This document shows positions 22,570 through 33,551 of a DNA stretch of 64,000 nt, piece after piece. Each line of letters opens with the position of its first letter. The stretch's first letter is position 1. The notes below the pieces were generated by a model. The model saw nothing but the letters and a program-made list of their open reading frames with translations, was not told where the DNA came from and did no database searches. This DNA is from Megaleporinus macrocephalus (lineage: Eukaryota > Chordata > Actinopteri > Characiformes > Anostomidae). A program made the translations under genes and the position numbers. The stretch lies in the NCBI GenBank assembly GCA_021613375.1, contig CM038704.1:32674582-32738581 (forward strand). Direction: 5' to 3'.

Positions 22570-24300
22570 ACTATAGCTTCTCCTTCAGACCCAACAGAGC
22601 TAGACAGACTAACAGACTGTGTTGAAAATATGCTCCGATTAACTTTAGACAATGTTGCACCTATAAAAGCTAAAAGGATGCAACAGAAAAAGCTTGCTCC
22701 GTGGTACAACAATGAAATACGCACCTTAAGACTAGAAACATTTTGTCCACTTCGGCAGACAGAACTAAAAATACTTATCTCTTCCTCAAATTCTGCTACA
22801 TGCACACTCGATATGATTCCAACAAACTTATTGAAACAAGTATTACCAGCTATAATTAAACCTATCGTAACTATCATCAACTCTTCTCTTAGTCTGGGTC
22901 ATGTACCTAAGTCTTTTAAACTAGCTGTGATAAAACCTTTGATAAAGAAACCAAATCTTGACCCCAGAGAACTGTCAAGTTATAGACCAATTTCCAATTT
23001 ACCATTCATCTCTAAAATTTTAGAAAAGGCTGTTGCTAGACAACTCTAGCTATTTAGCTTCTATTTACTTAAGAACAGCATATATGAAAAATTCCAATCT
23101 GGATTTAGGCCACACCACAGCACAAAGACAGCTTTAGTTAAGATAACAAATGATCTTCTTGCCTCTGATCAGGGCCACATATCTCTGCTGGTACTCCTCG
23201 ATCTAAGTGCAGCTTTTGACACTATAGATCACACTATTCTCTTAGACAGATTAGAAAATATGGTTGGAATCACAAGAACTGCGTTATCCTGGTTCACATC
23301 TTACCTTAGTGATCGTTTTCAGTTTGTAAAGATAAACAATGTATTATCTAATTATACAAAAGTGAAATATGGAGTTCCACAAGGTTCTGTTTTAGGTCCT
23401 CTACTATTTACATTATATATGTTACCATTAGGCTCAGTTATAAATAGACATGGAATCAGTTTTCACTGCTATGCTGATGACACACACTGTACATATCAGC
23501 CAAACCAGATGATAAATCCAGCTTAAATAAGATAGAAGATTGTGTAAGAGATATTAGACTTTGGATGCTGCAGAACTTCCTTCTTTTGAACCCAGATAAA
23601 ACAGAAGTTCTCCTTCTCGGTCCTAAGGCGGCTAGGACTAAATGTTCACATTTAATGTTAAATCTCGCTGATTTCTCTGTAGTTCCTGGTTCAGTAGCCA
23701 AAAATCTTGGTGTAACAATTGACTTAGATCTGACATTTAATCAACACATAGGTAATATTACAAGGACAGCGTTTCTTCACCTGTGAAACATTTCAAAGTT
23801 AAGAAATGCGTTATCTATGTCTGATGCTGAAAAGTTGATACATGCCTTTATAACCTCAAGGCTAAATTACTGTAATGCATTGTTGTCAGGATGCTCCAGC
23901 AGGAACCTGAATAAACTTCAGTTAGTTCAGAACGCTGCAGCTAGAGTACTAACTAAAACCAGGAAATTCGATCACCTCAGTCCAGTTTTATCAGCGTTGC
24001 ACTGGCTTCCTGTCAAATTCTGTATCGACTATAAAATTCTATTACTGATGTATAAAGCCCTGCACGGTCTCGCACCAGAGTACCTGCAAGATCTTATTGC
24101 TTATTATGAGCCACCACAATTACTCAGATCACAGGATGCTGGTCTTCTATTAGTTCCTAAAATTCAGAAGACTACAATGGGGGGGAAGAGCTTTTTCCTA
24201 CAAAGCCCCCAAACTGTGGAATAATCTCCCAGTTAATGTTCGGGACTCTGACACAGTCTCAAGCTTTAAGTCCAGACTTAAAACGTACTTGTCCAGTTTA
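22570..24300 (+). pseudogene. L2 ORF2 reverse transcriptase, broken
   Basis: Blocks in order: MQQKKLAPWYNNEIRTLR, TNLLKQVLPAIIKP, FKLAVIKPLIKKPNLDP, SSYRPISNLPFISKILEK, a stop near 23047, then [39 protein letters not shown] and FHCYADD. At 23489 a base loss shifts the frame after YADD (THCTYQ). It resumes in 23565-24224 with LLNPDKTEVLLLGPKAA, SVVPGSVAKNLGVTIDLDL and [13 protein letters not shown]. The palm motif is intact; the shifts inactivate the protein. A piece of about 240 bp between the pre-RT linker and TFCPL, present in the copy at 46.8 kb, is missing at about 22733. Confidence 0.9.
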
Positions 24301-25395
24301 GCTTTTGGTGACTGAGCTATGCTTCTCATCCACTATATTACTCCAAACCAGAAGTAACCTTGTTTTTCTTTTCTTTTCTTTACCTTTCTCCTTCTTTCTG
24401 AGGTAATAACCATCCACCTGTCCTGCCGAATAATGTTGGAGGACTGACCATCAGTACCCCCTTGTTACCTTGTAACCTCTTCATCTTTGTCATCTTTATG
24501 GATGTTAGTCATCTGCTGCACCTCGATTGCATTACTGTATCATCCAGATGTAGCATGTGTGCAGCTTCGCTTCTTTTAGTTCATTTTGTTTATAATCTGA
24601 TCTGTCAGTCACCAGCTTCACTCTAAACGCTCCATATCCTCATATCCTCTGTACACCCCGTCGTTATCCCAACTGTGTTAGCGTGAGGGAGATCGGACAG
24701 GTGAATAACAAAAGCCAAGCTAGGTCTTGAGGGTGTCATGTTAAGTCTAGTGGCACACTCCTTGTTTCACCCGTTAGTTCTTCTTCTCCTGTTTCTTGAC
24801 CTACTTAGTTCCTGCGAGTATCTCTAAATAGATTCACTTATTCCACACCCCTTCGTTCTCCTAACAGTGTTAGCATGCGGGAGATCGGATTGGTGAATAA
24901 CAAAGGCCAAGCTAGGTCTTAAGGGTGTCCTGCTCAGTGTAGTGGCGCACTCCTCATTTCACCCGTTAGTTCTTCTTCTCCTGTTTACTGACTTAGGACG
25001 TGGAACTCTCTAAAGGTAGAAGGGCCTAAATTATGGTAGTAACGCTTAACAAGCCCCGGCCTCTGTCTCTGTACTAACCCAAACCAGAACTTACTCTTTC
25101 TTTTCTCTTTCCAAGGAAATAACCTGCTGAATACTGTAAAGGACTGACCACCAGGGCCCCCCCCGTCACCTGGCACCAACCAGTTCTCCTCTCCATTGGT
25201 GCCATTTGCTCCATCCTTGACTGCATCACTGTATCATCCACCTGATGTAGCACCTGTGCAGCTTCTAAAGCTTTTACCTTCAGACTCAGCTTTAGTTTAT
25301 AAACTGTAAATACTGTTTCGACCAGAGGAGGATGGGTCTCCCCTTGTGAATCTGGTTCCTCCCAAGGTTTCTTCCTCCAGTTGAGGGAAGCTTTT
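24301..25395 (+). other. expanded 3' UTR of L2 copy
   Basis: Holds two kinds of duplication. First, the stretch with GGACTGACCATCAG...GCATCACTGTATCATCCA...TGTGCAGCTTC occurs at about 24395-24575 and again at about 25115-25265. Second, between them is a direct repeat of 192-bp period. The single-copy UTRs at 48.9 and 51.1 kb lack this. Confidence 0.7.
24653..24998 (+). repeat. 192-bp-period direct repeat in LINE 3' UTR
   Basis: ACACCCC-TCGTT at 24653 and 24845 begin two copies that share GTGTTAGC, GGGAGATCGGA, GGTGAATAACAAA, GCCAAGCTAGGTCTT and TTTCACCCGTTAGTTCTTC. They are about 85 percent identical by eye. Confidence 0.85.
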
Positions 25396-25871
25396 TTTAA
25401 AGTATTAACACAGAAAGGTTTCTTAGTAAGTTCTCAATAACACCCCCTTTGACAAGTATACATTTTGTAAAAGCTTTTTGTAGCCTAATCATCTTTAAAT
25501 TCTTGTTTGTACTGTCCACTTAATCTGTTTTCAAGACTAACTCTTGACAGACGCTAATATTGTTCTCATGCCATTATTAGCCATGGTGTTTTTGCAAATT
25601 TGCATTTGCATCCAACTGTTTTACATTTAGAGAAATGCAGACTGAGACAGCCTCTTATGTCTTGGTGCTAGCTTTGGCACCAACTGTAAAAAATAGATTC
25701 TGTAGGTGGCATCAACACTTTTGATGCCTTGGAAGCTGGTATTCAAGGCTGGTGTCATCATTCAAAACCACAGACCTTTCTTGGTATTCCACTTTCATCT
25801 TCTCATCATTAAGAAGGAGGAGACATCTCCCTGCTGTTCATCAGTGACTTCTTCTTTTTCCTTCCCATACA

Positions 25872-25879
25872 CTCGAAAT
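25872..25879. repeat. target-site duplication CTCGAAAT (left)
   Basis: Exact match to 26230-26237. Eight bp is the hAT length. Confidence 0.93.
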
Positions 25880-26229
25880 CAGTGCTTAATTTGTGCTGGA
25901 TCTTGCTGGAACAAGATCCGTCACCTCTCATACTTCAGGCACCTGCGTTCCAGAACTTATTTGTGTGGATCCACCACCTCTTTGACATTTTTTTTTGTAG
26001 GACACCAAAAACTATTCACCCAGTGGCATATCTCAGATTTTATGGTTGCAGCTCCTTACTGCAGTTATTAAAGCTAGGATTATTTTATTGCATATATTGC
26101 TACTATGTTAGATGGACACTTGAGGCACTCTTGTGCCTATACGTTCCAGGACCTTTTCCATCACTGCCACTTGCTGGATTACCCCACCTTTAGTGTTCCA
26201 TTACCTGATGTTTTACAAATTAAGCACTG
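25880..26229. mobile_element. hAT-type MITE
   Basis: Terminal inverted repeats CAGTGCTTAATTTG at 25880 and CAAATTAAGCACTG at 26216 are perfect over 14 bp and flanked by exact 8-bp duplications. CA...TG ends plus an 8-bp duplication indicate hAT. At 350 bp with no transposase, it is non-autonomous. Open frames across it (25706-26193) are incidental. Confidence 0.93.
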
Positions 26230-26237
26230 CTCGAAAT
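26230..26237. repeat. target-site duplication CTCGAAAT (right)
   Basis: Matches 25872-25879 exactly. Confidence 0.93.
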
Positions 26238-27749
26238 GCATTCAAGATGTTTAACCACTGTCTGTAGTTGTCCTGGCAATATTTTTCCTGATGCAGTACT
26301 TCCTGATAATGTATTTCCTCTAACGCAGAAGCAAGAACATCTAAAGTGTGTGGGCTTTACATAGGGATGATGCCTTTGTGAACATTGTGGTTTTCATAGA
26401 AGATGTCAGACGGTTATTTTTTACTTTTTCTATTTTCTTAATAAATACAGTACAAAGTGTGCAGTCTTTGAACTATGTAGGATTATATCCTTCAGTATTA
26501 TCAGTTATAGATACAGACCCCCTTATTTGTTTCAATCACCAAAAGGCTAATTTACATCTTTATATTTAGCAGTGTTAACAAATTTGCACATCAGCCCACA
26601 AATAGAAATACTATAGTATTTAGCAGACCAGCCTGCTTACTTCTCATGTGTGCCAGTGTTGGTTCTTCTGAACAGTAGTTCTACTTTAAAGTCCTCTTGA
26701 GAATGCGCTCAGTCAAAAAAAAACAGCTCAAAGAAATATATGACTGAATGTGTCCTACCTTACTGTGTTGTAAGGTTAGAATTTTTTTCACCTTGTCATC
26801 ATTTTAGCATTTTATTAATATTAAATGGAGTCATAATTGTTAAGTTTATGTTTTATGTTACCGAACTCCAATGTGGTACGACTTTCCATTAGCTAAGGTA
26901 GCTTGCAAGTTAACATTACCTTGGCCAACAACTTAGCTAGTTCTAACTTAGCTCGCTATCATAATTTAGGTGAACATTTTCCGCATGAGTTGATAACTGC
27001 TAGTATACACAGAAAGTGTAGACACGTAAAACTGCGTTTTTAGCTAATAATGTATATTTTCTTCTGTAGCGATGCTCTGTTGATGGCTTAAATAATTCTT
27101 CAATGATACTGACTTTGCTTTCAAATATGAATATTTATTATATAAAGAAACTACAGCATCATTTTTAACATCTTCCGGTGTTCAATCTTCTGATGTCAGA
27201 GAGAGGTTCTTGGCCAGATGTGAAGTTCCTCTGACCTGGGCCTTAAGTCTACTACTTTTATACACTGGTTGTTTCAAACATTCCGGAGGGACACTGCATA
27301 TTTCTACCTTATTTGACTGGGGTACACAGCGTAAAAGATAGAGGACCTTTTCATAGGATAAGCATGTGCTACTGTTCTAAAAATAACATCTCCCCCCATA
27401 CCATTTTGTCCTATGCTGTAAAATGTAGAGGAAGAAAGTAGCTTTACTTCGTCTAAAACGTTAATTCAAAATACACTTTACTAACCTATGTTGTTAGCTG
27501 GCTAGAAGCTCAACCCCGAACTGTGGCTCTCACAACGGCCATTTAGCATGCTAGCTAGCTGCTTTTTTTGTGAATGCCTCAGTATGGTAAGGTTATATTT
27601 AGCGAAGAATGTGTAAGTTAACCGTAGTCTGTTTTAAGGAAATACTTGTGAAAAGGCTGCAATAACTGAAATGGTAGGTCACTGTAGATTCAATTTTAGC
27701 TATTTTAGATAACGTGATTACCCAAAAGTAAGGCTTTCATAATAGTAAC
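26238..27749. other. noncoding stretch
   Basis: No gene, repeat family or terminal repeats recognised. It is the left flank of the BEL/Pao insertion and therefore continues across 34476 in the empty-site allele. Confidence 0.4.
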
Positions 27750-27754
27750 GTTAG
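27750..27754. repeat. target-site duplication GTTAG (left)
   Basis: Matches 34471-34475 exactly; 5 bp is the usual BEL/Pao length. Confidence 0.95.
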
Positions 27755-28410
27755 TGTAGAAGCCCTTGGCCGCGAAGAAAAGACGCAGAGAGTTTCTTAA
27801 ATGGGTGCTAAATTCCTTTACGAGCACCGTGAAAACTATAAGATGAAGAAAAATACAAAAAAAGACACTTATAGTTTCACCAGTTCAAATGTAGCACAAA
27901 CAACAAAGTCTTATAGAAAAGCGTAGATACATAGAATTACCGTTCAAAGAAAATAAAATGCCCCAAAATGGGTGGGTTTTAGCGTTGTGCAAAACAACTG
28001 AAAGCTTCATGTGAGCTATGACACACAAACACAGCTTAACATATTTCTTACAGCAACACTTTTAGTACACTTAACATACCTCGCTCCACCTGCCAAGGTT
28101 TTTAACGAAGCTCTGAGCAGTTTCTACCTTTGGTTTTAACCTCTTTCTTAAGCTGACAATGTTATGTAAGCAAGCAATGAACAATGGCAAAGTTACTCGC
28201 CTGCATACCTCTCAGTAAAGAACATCATTTACAAAATTAACACAAAAAAAATATTACAAACCTTAGCTTCAATGATCATTTCAAATTAACGCTGGGAAAA
28301 ACACAAAGTAAAGAAAGCGAGGCTACTAGCTTCCCGCGCTGCTGTGGCACCACATCCACTCTTAAAGGCGCAGCTGTGAATTATGTAGTCTAAGCGAATG
28401 GTAATTTACA
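27755..28410 (-). repeat. 3' LTR of BEL/Pao element
   Basis: 656 bp with TGT...ACA ends, homologous to 34076-34470. It keeps about 270 bp (about 28113-28381) that the other LTR has lost, and itself lacks about 45 bp present at 34128-34172. Confidence 0.95.
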
Positions 28411-28421
28411 CTCCCACCAAA
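28411..28421 (-). other. polypurine tract of BEL/Pao
   Basis: The minus strand reads TTTGGTGGGAG immediately before the 3' LTR, the expected place for plus-strand DNA priming. Confidence 0.6.
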
Positions 28422-28609
28422 TCATGCTACGATGAATGAACATATTAAGGTTTACTAAAGCTGAATGAATCATACATGATTTCTGGACTACAAAAAATGA
28501 CCACACTCGTGTTACACAATAAGATCATGTAAATGTGTAGTACATACATGACAAATACTTGTAATGGCCGGGATCAATGTCTTAGTGTTTCACTTAGGCT
28601 TATAACATG

Positions 28610-30148
28610 TTATTCACTCTCAAGGAGAAGAACCAATTTCTGTATGGGCCACTCAATTATTGAAGGTTCAGAGGGCTGATCTTGTTTCTTAGTGGGCCTA
28701 CGGTCCCCCAGTTGTATCCTAACTCGACGAACTAGGCCATAACTCTCCTCCGTAGTCTCAACCACTTGTCCCAACTGCCACTGGTTTCTGTAGAGGATAT
28801 CCTCCCTGATAATGACTATGTCATTTACCTTGAGGTTGCATCGAGGCACATGCCACCTTTGCCGTGTGGAAATGTTCAGGAGATATTCTTTTTTCCAGCG
28901 ATTCCAGAACTGTTTAATCAAATATTGAACTCTGCGCCATCGTTTTGTCGCGTAGACATCTTCCCTCACAAATCTCCCAGGAGGTGGGGCAACGACCTTG
29001 GACTTCATCAAGATAAGATGGTTTGGTGTCAAAGGTTCCAGTGACTTAGGATCATCAATTCCATCCACAGTTAATGGACGACTGTTGACAATGGCCATAG
29101 CTTCATAGAACAATGTTCTAAGCGAAGCATCGTCAAGTCTGCTTGGATACTGATTAAGTGTGGCATTTAACACATTTCGAATGGTCCGGATTTGACGTTC
29201 CCAAACACCACCGGCATGGCTTGCTGAGGGGGCATTATAGATAAATTCACACTGATTTTCAGCCAGAACATTTTCAAGTACCTTGGTATCACACTGTTTC
29301 ATTGCTTCTCTGAACTCGTTCCTGGCACCCACAAAGTTTGTGCCATGGTTACAGTGGAGTTGACGAACAGCTCCTCTGAGGCTAATAAAGCAGCACAAGG
29401 CATTAACAAATGCATCAGCTGACAAATCCTCAAGCATTTCGATGTGGACAGCCCAAGAAGAGAGGCATGTGAAGATCAGGCCATATCTTTGGTACTCCTT
29501 TCGGGACCTCTTAATAAAGAATGGCCCGAAGCAATCCATGCCACAGTACATAAAGGGGGCTGAAACTTCGACTCGCTCTTTAGGAAGATCAGCCATACGT
29601 TGCTCCTCTGCTGGTCGTCGGAGTTTCCTGCACTGTACGCAGTTATGTATCAACTTGGCAACTGATTTGCTACCTCCAATCATCCAAAATCCATTGGCTC
29701 TGAGCTCCATTAGCGTTTGACATCTGCCCTGTTGACAAATCTTGACATGATAATGAGACAAAATAAGTCTGGCAATATGGTCATCTCTTGGAAGGATGAC
29801 TGGATGTTTTAGCTCCTCACTGAGAGATGACTGTTTCAGTCTTCTTCCTACACAAAGCAGTCCTTTGTCCAAAATGGGGTCAAGGCAGTAGAGTGGACTT
29901 GAACTTGCAATGCTATTTCCTCTTTGAAGTGTCTGTATCTCTTGGGAAAAGGCGCACTCCTGGACGAGCTTGATCACTACCTCAACTGCTCTCTCACATT
30001 CTTCAATAGCTACAAAGTCTCTATGATGCTCTTTCTTAGATCCTAGCCTCTTAATTCTTGTGACCATTCTTCTTGGTGACAAATGCCTGGACTGACTTGA
30101 CCTTGGGATCGCCAACAAGCAGCTCAGAAGAGGGGTAAGATACAGCAT
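28610..30148 (-). pseudogene. pol: BEL/Pao integrase with C-terminal domain
   Basis: This 512-codon minus-strand frame is the best-preserved part of the element. Integrase inserts the cDNA into host DNA. The zinc-binding block is SHYHVKICQQGRC...CVQCRKL: CxxC is present, but the family His in H-QGR is Gln here. The core begins at CGMDCFGPF (first Asp). The second Asp, normally in a D-GTNF block, is changed (HCNHGTNFVGA). The Glu is present in GGVWERQIR. The C-terminal part (RRVQYLIKQFWNRWKKEYL, DIVIIRED, W-LGQVVE) is the domain usual in BEL/Pao. The first ~30 residues follow a frameshift from RNase H. With the second Asp lost, catalysis is not expected. Confidence 0.93.
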
Positions 30149-30619
30149 GCACTTCTTGATGCACGAAGGCCTCTGGAGGCATGGTCTGCAGGATTTCTTG
30201 CTGTGTCAACATAGTACCACTGGCTGGGATTTGTACTTTCTCTTATAAGTTGAACACGATTAGCAACAAATACATGGAATCTTCGAGATTCGTTGTTGAT
30301 GTATGCCAACAACTTGAGAGTCTGTCCAGAAGAACTCATCATCAATTTTTAGTTCCAGCTCAGTTTTTAGCATGACACTCACTCTGGCAGAGACCACAGC
30401 GGCTGAAAGTTCTTATCTCAGGATGCTTTTGACCTTTGTGGGTGCAACTCTCGCCTATGCCTATGACGCGTTGAAGGCTTGTCTTTCAGATCAACATTGA
30501 AACTGAAGGTGTCACTTTCGATCGACTACTGAATGCCCAGTGCACGACCTGCTGGCACTTGATTTACACCAAAGTCAAGAGGCTTGGCTGTCGTTGCACT
30601 TTCTGAAGGCTCTATGATG
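30124..30619 (-). pseudogene. pol: BEL/Pao RNase H region
   Basis: 30345-30124 reads KLLAYINNESRRFHVFVAN, then VDTARNPADHASRGL, the end of the RNase H-like domain that removes RNA from the hybrid. Upstream, about 30590-30500 gives RALGIQ, stop, SIESDTFSF and LKDKP, a block that lies between RT and RNase H in this family. The middle of the domain is missing, and three frames are needed to read it. Confidence 0.85.
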
Positions 30620-30896
30620 TCAAGAACTTCTTTCGTTTGAGTCAAATTTGTGAAGACGTAGGCCTCCCGTTTTGCACAATTCCTGTGATTCAATGATCAG
30701 TTTTCTGGCATCTTCAACTGATGGAACGCTGGTGAGTCCATCATCCACATAGAAATTGTTCTCTATAAAGGCTGACACAGATGGATAGTTGGCTTTGTAC
30801 TGCCGCGCTAGATACTTAATACCAAAGTTGGCACGTCCAGGTGAAGAAGCAGCACCAAAGAGGTTGTGGACGAAACTAGTCCTGCGTATTCGTTGA
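30620..30896 (-). pseudogene. pol: BEL/Pao RT palm with YVDD
   Basis: From minus-strand FVHNLFGAASSPGRANFGI through NNFYVDDGLTSV to GGLRLHKFDSNER. YVDD is the catalytic pair of aspartates of the reverse transcriptase, intact here. The fingers and first palm Asp should lie upstream, but foreign sequence starts at 30897. Confidence 0.92.
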
Positions 30897-31315
30897 TGTG
30901 AGCAAGGACACGCGTAAGTCAGAATTAGATTTGAACAAACATAGCAGTTTATTTGCAGAGCTCTGGAGAGGTTACAGACAGCCACTTTAACAAATCACTA
31001 CCCGTAAGCTCCCATCTCAATATGATCTGACTCCCTCTTTATAGTTCTGGTCTGTGCATGTAGTTCATATATGCTCCTCTCATGAACACCCCTTATGGCA
31101 TATTTAGTATATGTCTGTGTGTGTGCTTTACTAAAGGGTTGCCATATATGGGTGTGACAACACAATGTTTGTTAGATTTAGCGCAGTTTTATTTCTGCTT
31201 TTGGCCTTAGACAGTTTCCTGTTATTGATTACATCTCTGCATGTTTATTACGTACTGTCTGCTCTTCGCCGGCATGGTCATGCAGAGGTTGATCTTGTTG
31301 GTCATGGTCATCTTG
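30897..31315 (-). mobile_element. foreign insert in RT, probably a solo LTR
   Basis: The protein similarity to BEL pol stops at 30896 and resumes at about 31316 (minus LLPNNK). Within it, minus-strand 31164-30897 has LTR features: start TGTGTTGTCACACCC, TATAAAGAGGG near 31020, AATAAACTGC near 30950, end CTTGCTCACA. GTTGA occurs on both sides (30892-30896 and 31288-31292) but does not abut a clean LTR end. About 200 codons of RT are also gone, so insertion came with deletion or replaced sequence. Confidence 0.6.
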
Positions 31316-32010
31316 TTGTTTGGTAGCAGTGGTGGACTTCCACCCTTGAAAGGGAGCGGCATCTCATAGTGTCCATCTTGTTTTTGCCTGATGTTGTCAC
31401 TAAGGAACTGTATGAAATAGACATCATCTTGGGAAACATACTTGTCTTCATAACTCCTTTCGCTGAAGTCTGACTACAAGGTCTTCAGAATGTCAGTGGT
31501 TGAAGGAACTGGTATTTCCTTCACTGTGACTTGATGTACAAAGCTCTGGCTTCCTTGTCTATCTAGATGGGGATTAGATGAGCCTATTTATACTCCAGCC
31601 AAGCTCAGTCCTTTGCGCAAAGGGTTCATTTTCCCTTCCTGTGATGACCTCAAGGGGGGCTAGCGCTGAAGGGTGGTCATACCCAATTAAGAGTCCCACT
31701 TCACAGTCTTGGAGTGGTGATAACTTGTTTGCTAGATGTGTAAGATGGGGCCATGCAATGCTGTCTTTCTAGTTAGAATGTAAGACTTACCAACCGGGAT
31801 GAAGTCACAAGTGTAAGCTTGCTGTAGATAGATCTGATTTTCAGAGTGGGGTTCTCTAACTTGTAACCCATGGACACTCTTGCTCGCTATCACTGTGTTT
31901 ACAGCCGTCATTATGCTACGTTTTAACTGCACTGGTTGTGCAGCTACCTGTAGTTTGTCAACCAAGTCTTCCTGGATGAATGTTGAATCATGCTGAGTGT
32001 CAAGTAGAGC
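31316..32010 (-). pseudogene. pol: BEL/Pao protease and start of RT
   Basis: Directly after a TAA stop at about 32010 the minus strand reads ALLDTQHDSTFIQEDLVDKL. The LLDTQ-D segment is the aspartic protease active site (family form LLDTQSD); it cleaves the Gag-Pol precursor. SIMTAVNTVIASKSVHGLQV follows. Near 31380-31320 GHYEMPLPFKGGSPPLLPNN marks the beginning of the RT portion. The linking region is frameshifted. The stop immediately before the protease would end translation of any Gag-Pol. Confidence 0.85.
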
Positions 32011-32475
32011 TTAAGTGAGAATTTCTTTTTGTGGCTCACCTACTGGTGACACAAGGACTGGGACAATGCTGGTGGTGGCTGAAGCACGCTGCATCAGCGC
32101 ATGCAACATTACGCTGTGGACGATCGGACTTGACTGGTTTTCGGTGGAAGTAGAATCTTTCCTTGGTTTATCTGAAGGTCTTTTGTCTCTTTCTTTATGT
32201 AAGCAGGTGGGATGGCGTCTACCACATGTGCTACAAGTGTGTCGCCTTTTGCAATCTTTTGTGGTATGTCTCTTTCTTAGGCATCCAAAGCAAAGGCGAT
32301 TTTCAAGAATGAAGGCTTTCTTTTCTTCAGTGGTCTTTCTTGCAAAAGTGGGGCATGTAGCAATACCATGCATCTCATGTTCACAAACAGAGCAAGGTGA
32401 TCTTGACTTATATGTTCCTTGCATCACCGGGGTGCCACTCAGGTAGTTTTTTAAGCAGCTTGTGATTTTCTTCAC
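32011..32475 (-). pseudogene. gag: BEL/Pao gag C-terminus with zinc knuckles
   Basis: A 154-codon frame with three Cys/His clusters: CSVCEHEMHGIATC, CFGCLRKRHTTKDC and CSTCGRRHPTCLH. In BEL/Pao these cysteine clusters lie between capsid and protease and bind RNA. A basic, low-complexity tail leads to the stop at 32011. The upstream bases 32517-32440 need a frame change (VEAIPHIKGLAILNNCEENH is read in another frame), so the join to the capsid part is broken. Confidence 0.88.
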
Positions 32476-32516
32476 AATTGTTCAGTATGGCCAGTCCCTT
32501 AATGTGTGGAATAGCT

Positions 32517-33551
32517 TCAACACAGCCTCGTAGCAAACTCTCGAAGTGCTATGGGATCATTTGCACTGATTTTGGGCCATTTCATTAGTTTGTCTTGGAA
32601 GGCTTTCTGAACAATAAACGGGTTTCCATACCTTTCTTGTAAAACTGACCAGGCACCCTGGTATGCTTCCTCTGAGTTTCTGTAGAAGAATCCCTCCACG
32701 GCTTGGCGTGCCTCTCCAGCAAGGTAGTTTTTTAAATAAAGCATCTTCTCACTGGCTGGAAGGGTTTTACAGTCGATGAGAGCTGTGAAAGACATCTTCC
32801 AGTCTATGAATTTCAAAGGGTCGCCACTAAATATTGTTGGTTCTGGAGCAGACAGCCGATTCATACTTAATGAGCTTGCGATTGCCTGGGCTAGACTGAC
32901 TGTCTCTTGAGTAGCTGATGGTTCACAGGGTGCTTGTTGAAGCTGGGATGTCATGGCTTCTGGATTTAGGGTTCTGTAGTCAAGATCATCCTCATAACCA
33001 TCACTAGCAGCTTCAAGGTTGTTGTACACTCTTACTCGGGCTGTAGCTTCTTTGACTTCCTCATCTGCTTGTAATTGTTGTAGCTTTGTTCTCTCTTCTT
33101 CCAGTTGTTGTTGCATTTCTGCTTTCCTTAGACTTTTCCTTAGGCTTTCCTTAACAATTTTGTCTCACTGAGTTTCCATTCATTTTCCAATTTATGAAGT
33201 CTTGTTTGTTGAGCACTGATTTTTTCCAGGAGCAGGAAATAAGCTTTTATTATTAAAAACCTTTTCCTGTTTCTTAGCTTCCTGGTCATGCATCTCCTTG
33301 CCTTTCTCTGTTAAACTTCTTTCACGGGAGCTTGACCTGACCTGTTGTGTGTCTTTGTATGTCTTTTGTGTTTCCTTCATTGGCGACAGCATTGTGTTTG
33401 GCTTGTGCAGTCTCACCACAGTCTTTAAGTGACCTTTTGTCTGGGATTGAACTTCAGTGAGCAATGACTTACTTCTAGCACTGAGCAACACCACATACAC
33501 CAGACAATTTTTTGAACACTCAAAGATTTTTTGCACACAGGACCAAAACAA
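32517..33551 (-). pseudogene. gag: BEL/Pao gag N-terminus and capsid part
   Basis: 33116-32517 holds a coiled-coil start (QQQLEEERTKLQQLQADEEV), then ASSLSMNRLSAPEPTIFSGD, DWKMSFTALIDC, KMLYLKNYLAGEARQAVEGF and ERYGNPFIVQKAFQDKL, the capsid-like block typical of BEL/Pao gag. The upstream part is in two frames: 33551-33192 (SSSRERSLTEKGKEMHDQEA) and, from about 33210, SAQQTRLHKLENEWKL. The shift is near 33225 in a run of Ts. The likely initiation codon is the Met before LSPMKE at about 33390; this is a guess. Confidence 0.88.

Larger units (their letters stand above)
20895..25395 (+). mobile_element. L2 LINE, longest copy, with ORF1 and ORF2
   Basis: This copy preserves the order ORF1 (coiled-coil plus esterase-like), endonuclease, reverse transcriptase, 3' UTR. 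The 5' edge lies just before ATGGCATCCCCAG at about 20912. The 3' edge is lost: the sequence stops matching after CAGTTGAGGGAAGC near 25392, before the usual terminal TGACTT repeats of the other copies. Multiple frameshifts make it inactive. It is 80-90 percent alike by eye to the copy at 46.2-49.4 kb across ORF2. Confidence 0.9.

Noticed and set aside
25706..26193. Two overlapping plus-strand frames of over 100 codons
   Set aside because: They cross the boundary of the hAT MITE and have no motif.
28766..29044. Plus-strand frame opposite the integrase
   Set aside because: Shadow of the well-supported minus-strand integrase.
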